DNA from: an uncultured bacterium
Lineage (GTDB): Bacteria > Acidobacteriota > Thermoanaerobaculia > Multivoradales > JAHEKO01
Assembly (NCBI GenBank): GCA_938016625.1
Contig: CALILB010000044.1
Coordinates: forward strand, 1-5,244
DNA length: 5,244 bases
Reading direction: 5' to 3'
Positions 1 to 4,182 of the stretch are shown here, piece by piece; position 1 is the stretch's first letter; the number at the start of each line of letters is the position of its first letter. The translations under genes were made by a program, and so were the position numbers. The notes under the pieces are model-generated. The model saw nothing but the letters and a program-made list of their open reading frames with translations. It made no database searches and was not told where the DNA came from.

Positions 1-696
1 GTGAAGATCAACGAGGTGGAGATCACCGACATCCCGGTGGGTGTCATCTGCGATCAGTTCTACGAGTATCTGCAGTTGATGGAGGAGCTCAATCTGGATG
101 TCGCCGCCGACTACATCTACGAGGCCGCACAACTGATCCACCTGAAATCGAAGATGCTGTTGCCCCGACCGGCCACCGCAGACGGCGAAGAGGGGGAGGA
201 TCCGAGACAAGAGCTGGTGGAGCGTCTGCTCGAATACCAGCGGATCAAAGAGGCCGCACAGTCGTTGGCCGAGATTCACAGTGTCAGACGCGGTATCTGG
301 AGCCGCCCGTCCCATCCGTTGGAACTCGAGGACGACGAACCGATGATCGACCTGGGGGATGTTTCCCTCCACGATCTTCTCGGCTGTTTGAAGACGGTGC
401 TCGTGCGGTACGAGCACGAGCACCCCGACCCGCTCCACGTGCCTCGAGAGACATTTACCGTTCGTGACCAGTTCCAGCGTCTGTTGGAGGTCATCAGCCC
501 GGATCGTCCCTACGATCTGCTGAGCGATCTTCGCCAGCGCAGCTGTCGCGCCGAGATAGTCGCCGCGTTTCTGGCCGTCCTGGAACTGGCGCATCTCAGC
601 CTCGTGCGCTTCCATCAGACGGCAGGTGGGGAGATCTTGATCTACCGCACGGCCCGCGAGCTCCAGGTGCACGAGCTGGAGGCGATTGAAGGATGA
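1..696 (+). CDS. scpA: Segregation and condensation protein A (ScpA), 5'-truncated by the window edge
   Basis: ScpA is the kleisin subunit of the bacterial SMC-ScpAB condensin, which organises and helps segregate the chromosome. Frame 1 is open from the first base, giving 231 visible codons. Residues about 4-14 (NEVEITDIPVG) match the region just after the FEGPLDLLL-type N-terminus of the family, so the GTG at base 1 is probably an internal Val codon and some 20-25 residues lie upstream. Residues 22-55 carry the family core, including NLDVAADYIYEAA and LKSKMLLP. An acidic linker follows (about 60-70). The C-terminal winged helix, which should contact the SMC head, is at about 180-216 (EIVAAFLAVLELAHLSLVRF, then GEILIYR). 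The stop codon overlaps the scpB ATG, and the scpA-scpB pairing supports the call strongly. The promoter lies outside the window. Confidence 0.95.
   Translation: MKINEVEITDIPVGVICDQFYEYLQLMEELNLDVAADYIYEAAQLIHLKSKMLLPRPATADGEEGEDPRQELVERLLEYQRIKEAAQSLAEIHSVRRGIWSRPSHPLELEDDEPMIDLGDVSLHDLLGCLKTVLVRYEHEHPDPLHVPRETFTVRDQFQRLLEVISPDRPYDLLSDLRQRSCRAEIVAAFLAVLELAHLSLVRFHQTAGGEILIYRTARELQVHELEAIEG
397..423 (+). repeat. Inverted repeat / hairpin inside scpA
   Basis: GTGCTCGT (397-404) and ACGAGCAC (410-417) form a perfect 8-bp inverted repeat with a 5-nt loop. A second register pairs 397-405 with 415-423 over 9 bp, because ACGAGCAC is followed directly by GAGCAC. The bases encode part of VLVRYEHEHP, so protein coding alone may explain it. 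No T-run follows, so it is not an intrinsic terminator. Confidence 0.6.
678..682 (+). promoter_or_regulatory. Shine-Dalgarno sequence for scpB
   Basis: GGAGG lies 10 nt before the scpB ATG, inside the last codons of scpA. It supports the chosen start at 693 and de novo or coupled initiation at the gene overlap. Confidence 0.6.
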
Positions 697-1265
697 CCGA
701 CAGTGGGGAAATGAGAGCAGCTCTCGAGGCCGTGCTCTTTGTCGCCGCGGAGCCGATTCCGCGCAGCAAGCTGCTGGAGATCTTCGACGAGGGCGAGCGG
801 CAGGCGGCGGGTGAGGCCCTCGACGAGGTGATCACCCGGTACGCCGCAGATGCGGCCAAGGGCATCGTCGTCGAGGAGGTGGCCGGGGGGATTCGCCTGG
901 TCACCCGTCCCGAGCTCCACGGCTATCTGCGGAAGTTCTTCGAGGTCACCGGCAGGACCAAGCTCTCGATGGCCGCGCTCGAGACTCTGGCCATCGTCGC
1001 CTATCGGCAACCGGTGACCGGACCCGAGGTCCAGGAGTATCGGGGCGTCAACTCATCTGGGGTGCTCAAGACCCTGCTCGAGCGTCGTCTCCTCAAGATT
1101 GCCGGCCGCAAACAGGTGGTGGGGAAGCCCTTTCTGTATCGAACGACACGCGAGTTTCTCATGCACTTTGGCCTCGAGAGTCTCGAAGACCTGCCACCTC
1201 TGGAAGAGATCGAGGACGTGTTTGGCACCGTCCCGCAGACCCCGCTCGAGCTCGAGAGCCCATGA
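693..1265 (+). CDS. scpB: Segregation and condensation protein B (ScpB)
   Basis: ScpB is a dimeric double winged-helix protein that binds the ScpA kleisin and helps regulate SMC-ScpAB loading and ATPase activity. The 190-residue product has normal family length. The first winged helix spans about residues 7-80 (LEAVLFVAAEPI at its start). The second, with the family's most conserved block, spans about 91-165: LSMAALETLAIVAYRQPVTG, then YRGVNSSGVLKTLLER, GRKQVVGKPFLYRTT and the closing FGLESLEDLPPL. A short acidic tail follows (EEIEDVF...LELESP). The ATG overlaps the scpA stop as ATGA and has a GGAGG upstream, and the stop overlaps the rluB ATG in the same way. This points to stoichiometric, coupled production of the two condensin subunits. 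Confidence 0.97.
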   Translation: MTDSGEMRAALEAVLFVAAEPIPRSKLLEIFDEGERQAAGEALDEVITRYAADAAKGIVVEEVAGGIRLVTRPELHGYLRKFFEVTGRTKLSMAALETLAIVAYRQPVTGPEVQEYRGVNSSGVLKTLLERRLLKIAGRKQVVGKPFLYRTTREFLMHFGLESLEDLPPLEEIEDVFGTVPQTPLELESP

Positions 1266-2056
1266 GCGACGAGCGGTTGCAGAAGATCCTGTCTCGCTGC
1301 GGTGTCGCTTCCCGTCGCCATGCCGAGGACCTGATTCGCGAGGGAAGGGTGACGGTGGACGGCAAGGTGGCAACGGTGGGTGAAAAGGCCGATCCCTCGA
1401 GACAGGCGATCAAGGTCGACGGCAAGCGGATACAGCTGCCGACTCATCAACGTTACATCCTGCTCAACAAGCCGGCCGGTTACATGTCGACGCGGTCCGA
1501 CCCCGAAGGACGGACCACGGTGTTCGACCTTCTGCCCGTCGGATGGCGCAAAGGTCTGGTGACGGTGGGCCGACTGGACTTCAACACCGAGGGTCTTCTC
1601 ATTCTCACCGATGACGGTGATTTCGCGCAGCGGGTGGCACACCCGCGTTACGGCTGCACCAAGACCTACCAGGTCAAGGTCAAGGGACTCCCCACGGAGG
1701 AGCAGGTCGATCGTCTACGCAGGGGTGTCGTCGTCGACGGCAGACGGACGGCGCCGGCGAAGATCCAAGCCTCGAAGCTGCCCGGTAGCAGGAAAGACCA
1801 GGTCAATTCCTGGTGGACGATAGAGCTCAACGAGGGCCGCACCCGGCAGATCCGTGAGATGTTTTTTCGCATCGGCCATCCGGTGACCCGTCTGCGCCGC
1901 ACAGCCATCGGGCCGATCTCCGATCGGCGTCTGACTGCAGGGAGCTTTCGAGAATTGCAGGAGGACGAGGTGAAAACACTTGCCGGTGGCGGCCGCGGCA
2001 CGGCTAGGGGCGGTCGGGGAGCCCGCAAGAGACGCCCGGTCAGGAAAAGATCGTGA
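1262..2056 (+). CDS. rluB: RluB-type 23S rRNA pseudouridine synthase (RsuA/RluB/RluE/RluF family)
   Basis: This enzyme isomerises a specific uridine to pseudouridine in rRNA. RluB of E. coli acts at 23S U2605; the exact target here is inferred from homology and from the common scpAB neighbourhood. An N-terminal S4 RNA-binding domain covers about residues 1-60 (RLQKILSRCGVASRRHAEDLI, REGRVTVDGK). The catalytic domain begins at ILLNKPAG (67-73) and carries the family motif GRLDFNTEGLLILTDDGD (103-120), where Asp106 is the expected nucleophile. The later core motif EGRTRQIREMFFRIGHPV is at 191-208. Residues about 242-264 form a Gly/Arg/Lys-rich tail, typical of RNA-binding extensions and probably disordered. 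The start fits the usual beginning of the family (MSDERLQK). It overlaps scpB by 4 bp with no clear Shine-Dalgarno, which suggests re-initiation. RsuA, RluE or RluF specificity cannot be excluded. Confidence 0.92.
   Translation: MSDERLQKILSRCGVASRRHAEDLIREGRVTVDGKVATVGEKADPSRQAIKVDGKRIQLPTHQRYILLNKPAGYMSTRSDPEGRTTVFDLLPVGWRKGLVTVGRLDFNTEGLLILTDDGDFAQRVAHPRYGCTKTYQVKVKGLPTEEQVDRLRRGVVVDGRRTAPAKIQASKLPGSRKDQVNSWWTIELNEGRTRQIREMFFRIGHPVTRLRRTAIGPISDRRLTAGSFRELQEDEVKTLAGGGRGTARGGRGARKRRPVRKRS
2042..2045 (+). promoter_or_regulatory. Shine-Dalgarno (AGGA) for the GTG start of cmk
   Basis: AGGA sits 7 nt upstream of the GTG at 2053, within the last codons of rluB. It supports GTG as the real start: the next residues (IVAIDGPSG) are the canonical N-terminus of cytidylate kinase, so no longer or shorter start is plausible. 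Confidence 0.6.
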
Positions 2057-2727
2057 TCGTTGCGATTGACGGTCCTTCCGGAGTCGGTAAGTCGACGGTT
2101 GCCCGTCGTTTGGCGCAGCGTCTCGGTATCCCCTATCTGGAGACGGGAGCGATGTACCGGGTGCTCGCTTTCGAGGTCTTGCGCCAAGGCGTCGATCCGG
2201 ATGATCCGAAGGCCGTCACCGAGGTCTTCGCCGGACTCGATCTGCGGCTGGAGCCGCATCAAGATGGCCGCCTCGAGGTTCTCCTGAATGGGGAGCCGCT
2301 GGGAGATCGAATCCGCGAACCGGAGGTTTCGGAGGCATCGTCGCAGGTGTCGGTTCATCCCGAGGTGCGGCGGAAGATGGTGACCCTCCAGCGCGCCCTG
2401 GCGCAGGAAACCGGAGCGGTCCTCGAGGGTCGAGACATCGGCACCAAGGTCTTTCCCGAAACCCCTTTCAAGTTTTTTCTCGAGGCGCCGATGGATGTTC
2501 GGGTCGAGCGCAGATTCAACCAGCTGCAAAGAGCCGGTCAGAACTCGGGCTCACGCGAGGAGGTGCTGGAGGAGGTCACGCGCCGGGACTTGCGTGATAC
2601 CACCCGTGCCGATTCACCGCTGACGATGGATGCCACCTACCACCACATCGAGACCGGCGATCTCGATGTGGACGAAGTAGTAGAAGAGATCGTCCGCCGT
2701 ATCGGCGAGATCTCCCAACAACACTGA
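2053..2727 (+). CDS. cmk: Cytidylate kinase (CMP/dCMP kinase)
   Basis: Cmk transfers the gamma-phosphate of ATP to CMP or dCMP, a cytosolic step of pyrimidine nucleotide supply (EC 2.7.4.25). The 224-residue product is close to the E. coli length (227). The P-loop is GPSGVGKST (7-15). Next come YLETGAMYR (28-36) and the CMP-binding insert typical of bacterial Cmk at about 85-107 (RIREPEVSEASSQV, HPEVRR). LEGRDIGTKVFP follows at 124-135. The Arg-rich lid is at 178-190 (RDLRDTTRADSPL, matching RDxxDSxRxxxPL). The GTG start overlaps the rluB stop as GTGA. In many bacteria cmk is followed by rpsA. Here the run ends and a convergent gene begins 10 bp later, with no terminator for cmk visible in the gap. 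Confidence 0.96.
   Translation: MIVAIDGPSGVGKSTVARRLAQRLGIPYLETGAMYRVLAFEVLRQGVDPDDPKAVTEVFAGLDLRLEPHQDGRLEVLLNGEPLGDRIREPEVSEASSQVSVHPEVRRKMVTLQRALAQETGAVLEGRDIGTKVFPETPFKFFLEAPMDVRVERRFNQLQRAGQNSGSREEVLEEVTRRDLRDTTRADSPLTMDATYHHIETGDLDVDEVVEEIVRRIGEISQQH
2686..2714 (-). terminator. Possible terminator hairpin for the leucine dehydrogenase transcript, embedded in the cmk 3' end
   Basis: GAGATC (2686-2691) pairs with GATCTC (2709-2714), and inside it CGCCG (2695-2699) pairs with CGGCG (2703-2707) around a 3-nt loop, with a 3/1 internal loop between the stems. Read on the minus strand, it begins 24 nt after the leucine dehydrogenase stop and is followed by a moderately T-rich run (TTCTACTACTT). 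On the plus strand no T-run follows. The T-run is imperfect and the bases encode conserved-looking Cmk sequence, so this is tentative. Confidence 0.3.
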
Positions 2728-2737
2728 ACTGCTGTTT

Positions 2738-3841
2738 CTAGACCTCGGGGTGGTGGTTGCTTATGAACCTACCCCAGTGCCGAGCACCCAGCTGCTTGAT
2801 GGTGGCGACGCGCTCCTCGGCCATCCGATCCGCCGCCACGTAGGTCGGAATTCCCTCGGTCTTGGAAATCTCGAAGACCCGCATCAGGTTGAGATAGATC
2901 CCACGCGTCATCCGCAAAGCCCGCTCCTGGTTGTAGGCCCCGGCGAGCTCGTTGTAGACGTTGATCAGACCGCCGGCATTGATAACGAAGTCGGGGGCGT
3001 AGAGGATGTCCCGTTCGTGGAGGGCTAGGCCGTCACGTTTGGCCTTGTCCAGCTGGTTGTTGGCGGCGCCGGCGACGATGCTGCAGCGCAGCTTGGGTAT
3101 GCTGTCTTTGTCCAGCACCGCACCCAGAGCGCAGGGTGCCAACACGTCGCAATCCACCTCGACGATTTCGTCGGTGGAGACGATCTCGACGCCGAGCTCG
3201 GAGGAGGCCCGGTCGACGGCTTCAGTGTCGATGTCGGCGCCGATCAGCTTGACACCCTCCTCTTTGAGGTATTTGGCGAGATAGTAGCCGACGCTGCCAA
3301 GACCCTGGACGGCCACCGAGCGGCCGTCCAGCGACGGTTCGCCGTACTTCCACTTGGCGGCTGCTTTGATGCCCTGCAGCGTGCCGTAGGCGGTGACCGG
3401 AGAGGGATCCCCACTGCCACCGTGGGCGGGAGAGACCCCGGTTACCCATCTGGACTCCGTCAGGATGAGCTCCATGTCCTCCATGTCGGTGCCAACATCT
3501 TCGGCGGTGATATAGAGACCACCGAGCGATTCGACGTAGCGGCCAAAGGATCGAAACAGGGCTTCGCTCTTGTCCTTCTTGGGGTCGCCGATGATCACCG
3601 CTTTGCCACCACCGAGATTCAAACCGGCCGCCGCCGCCTTGTAGGTCATCCCCCTGGACAGACGCAGCGCGTCCTTGATGGCTTCGGCAGAGTTCTTGTA
3701 GGGCCACATACGAACCCCGCCCAGGCCCGGGCCCAGAACGGTCGAGTGAACCGCGATGATGGCCTGCAGACCGACATCGGGGTTCGAGCACAAGAGAACT
3801 CTCTCGTGGCCCATTTCGGCGAGCTTTTCGAAGGTCTCCAT
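2738..3841 (-). CDS. ldh: Leucine dehydrogenase (Glu/Leu/Phe/Val dehydrogenase family)
   Basis: This enzyme reversibly deaminates L-leucine and other branched-chain amino acids to 2-oxo acids with NAD+ (EC 1.4.1.9; also named bcd in Bacillus). The 367-residue protein has the expected length and aligns nearly gap-free with my recollection of Bacillus enzymes. The N-terminal catalytic domain contains GPGLGGVRMWPY (37-48), RGMTYKAAAAGLNLGGGKAV (63-82) with the substrate-binding and catalytic lysines at 68 and 80, and ITAEDVGT (111-118) with Asp115. The Rossmann domain has GLGSVG (180-185) and an acidic residue after strand two (D203), favouring NAD. C-terminal signatures are APDFVINAGG (282-291) and IPTYVAADRMAEER (331-344). 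A strong AAAGGAG lies 5 nt before the ATG. The gene is convergent with cmk and divergent from queG, so it is transcribed alone within this window. Valine dehydrogenase is the main alternative. Confidence 0.93.
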   Translation of the reverse strand: METFEKLAEMGHERVLLCSNPDVGLQAIIAVHSTVLGPGLGGVRMWPYKNSAEAIKDALRLSRGMTYKAAAAGLNLGGGKAVIIGDPKKDKSEALFRSFGRYVESLGGLYITAEDVGTDMEDMELILTESRWVTGVSPAHGGSGDPSPVTAYGTLQGIKAAAKWKYGEPSLDGRSVAVQGLGSVGYYLAKYLKEEGVKLIGADIDTEAVDRASSELGVEIVSTDEIVEVDCDVLAPCALGAVLDKDSIPKLRCSIVAGAANNQLDKAKRDGLALHERDILYAPDFVINAGGLINVYNELAGAYNQERALRMTRGIYLNLMRVFEISKTEGIPTYVAADRMAEERVATIKQLGARHWGRFISNHHPEV

Positions 3842-3846
3842 CTCGG

Positions 3847-3853
3847 CTCCTTT
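3847..3853 (-). promoter_or_regulatory. Strong Shine-Dalgarno (AAAGGAG) of the leucine dehydrogenase gene
   Basis: On the minus strand AAAGGAG stands 5 nt before the ATG at 3841-3839. It is the best ribosome-binding site in the window and fixes the start. Its last three bases (GAG) fall within an 8-base arm that can pair with an upstream arm (3900-3907). Confidence 0.85.
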
Positions 3854-3876
3854 GGTCGCTTCGGATTGCGGGATCT

Positions 3877-3893
3877 CTGGGAACTAATCCCAG
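3877..3893. repeat. Perfect 6-bp inverted repeat upstream of the leucine dehydrogenase gene
   Basis: CTGGGA (3877-3882) and TCCCAG (3888-3893) flank a 5-nt centre (ACTAA). As DNA it could be an operator for a dimeric regulator about 36 bp before the start codon. As RNA it would be a compact hairpin in the leader. An alternative pairing uses GGGAT (3870-3874) with ATCCC (3887-3891). The sequence alone does not decide between these. Confidence 0.6.
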
Positions 3894-3994
3894 CATTTCG
3901 AGCCGAGCCAAGTGCAGACGGCTGCGGGCAGAAAGACCGTTTCGATCTTGCCGGCTCAGTGCTCGAGAGCGCCGGAATTTGGCTGTTTCAGTGA

Positions 3995-4004
3995 CCCGAT
4001 CGGG
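3995..4004. repeat. 10-bp perfect palindrome in the intergenic region
   Basis: CCCGATCGGG is a perfect palindrome lying between the possible leucine dehydrogenase promoter and its gene. It could be a regulator half-site pair, but short GC-rich palindromes also occur by chance in DNA of this composition. Confidence 0.5.
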
Positions 4005-4046
4005 GAGGGCAGATCGCTCCGGCTCGCGGGTCGTCGATCAACCCTG

Positions 4047-4076
4047 ATTTTACTCGATTGGCGCCGATGGCGGCAA
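4047..4076 (-). promoter_or_regulatory. Possible sigma-70-type promoter for the leucine dehydrogenase gene
   Basis: On the minus strand TTGCCG (4076-4071; 4 of 6 bases as in TTGACA) and TAAAAT (4052-4047; 5 of 6 as in TATAAT) are separated by 18 bp. Transcription would begin near 4040, giving a leader of roughly 200 nt. It is the best pair I found on this strand. A nearer but poorer pair (TTGGCT at 3912-3907 with ATTAGT) is also possible. Confidence 0.35.
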
Positions 4077-4080
4077 CCAA

Positions 4081-4113
4081 CAGGGCCACTGCTGCCCGGC
4101 CCTGCGGGCAAGC
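4081..4113. repeat. Two overlapping inverted repeats upstream of queG
   Basis: CAGGGCC (4081-4087) pairs perfectly with GGCCCTG (4098-4104) over a 10-nt loop. TGCCCG (4093-4098) pairs with CGGGCA (4105-4110), extendable by two pairs across a bulged A (4091-4092 with 4112-4113). The two stems interlock and share base 4098. With a single nucleotide available to cross stem one, a joint pseudoknot looks sterically poor, so they would be alternative folds. No T-run follows either hairpin. Confidence 0.55.
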
Positions 4114-4167
4114 CGATCCGGACCCTGCCAGCGGCTTTCCGACCGCGCGACCAGGGACGAAGCAGGC

Positions 4168-4173
4168 TAAAAT
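4168..4173 (+). promoter_or_regulatory. Possible -10 box directly upstream of queG
   Basis: TAAAAT differs from the TATAAT consensus at one base and ends 9 nt before the queG ATG. Transcription starting at the usual 6-8 nt downstream would begin at or within a few bases of the ATG, giving a leaderless or nearly leaderless mRNA. No good -35 is visible 16-18 bp upstream (GCGCGA region), so the call is weak. Confidence 0.3.
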
Positions 4174-4182
4174 CGCCTGGAA

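Larger units (their letters stand above)
3842..3907 (-). other. Possible structured 5' leader of the leucine dehydrogenase mRNA covering its start site
   Basis: On the minus strand CTCGGCTC (3907-3900) is the exact reverse complement of GAGCCGAG (3849-3842). The latter includes the end of the Shine-Dalgarno and abuts the ATG. The 50-nt enclosed segment holds a second hairpin (3877-3893). The upstream arm also has a competing partner, AGCCG at 3923-3919, which can pair with CGGCT at 3905-3901. That is the layout of a sequestering stem and an alternative one. Whether this segment is transcribed depends on the unproven promoter position. Confidence 0.35.
4042..4156. repeat. Cluster of five CCCTG/CAGGG pentamers
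   Basis: CCCTG occurs at 4042-4046, 4100-4104 and 4123-4127, and its complement CAGGG at 4081-4085 and 4152-4156. By rough composition fewer than one would be expected in 115 bp. Spacing between centres is irregular (39, 19, 23 and 29 bp). The function is unknown and chance is possible. Confidence 0.4.
3842..4182. other. Intergenic control region between divergent leucine dehydrogenase and queG genes
   Basis: This 341-bp stretch holds no convincing gene. The one open frame on the plus strand (3912-4196, GTG start) lacks a ribosome-binding site and encodes a Pro/Arg-rich sequence with no recognisable motif. I see no tRNA or known riboswitch; in particular I found nothing resembling a preQ1 aptamer before queG. 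It contains the possible promoters and inverted repeats listed separately, and must supply promoters for both flanking genes unless queG has an internal or leaderless start. Confidence 0.8.

Noticed and set aside
1..3. GTG at base 1 as the real scpA start
   Set aside because: Starting here would remove the conserved N-terminal helix (FEGPLDLLL-type) that ScpA needs to bind SMC. The family alignment indicates that base 1 is simply an internal codon at the window edge.
1666..2529. Long minus-strand open frame of 287 codons opposite rluB and cmk
   Set aside because: It lies wholly antisense to two well-conserved genes, its translation shows no recognisable motif, and such frames are expected in GC-rich coding DNA.
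2747..2775. Imperfect hairpin (GGGGT...GGTT / AACC...ACCCC) as a terminator for cmk
   Set aside because: It has only 5 + 4 pairs with an internal loop, no T-run on the plus strand, and lies within the end of the dehydrogenase coding sequence.
3890..3915. Sigma-54 promoter (GG...GC spacing) upstream of the leucine dehydrogenase gene
   Set aside because: TGGCTCGG and ATGCT on the minus strand look suggestive, but the distance between the GG and GC pairs is wrong in every register.
3222..3994. Open frames overlapping the leucine dehydrogenase gene (3222-3911 minus, 229 codons; 3422-3994 plus, 190 codons)
   Set aside because: Both overlap a gene with full-length family motifs, in other frames. 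Their translations are Arg/Gly-rich or featureless.
3842..4182. preQ1 or other known riboswitch in front of queG
   Set aside because: No segment matches the preQ1-I or preQ1-II layouts I can recall, and queG may have almost no leader. A Rfam covariance search would settle it.
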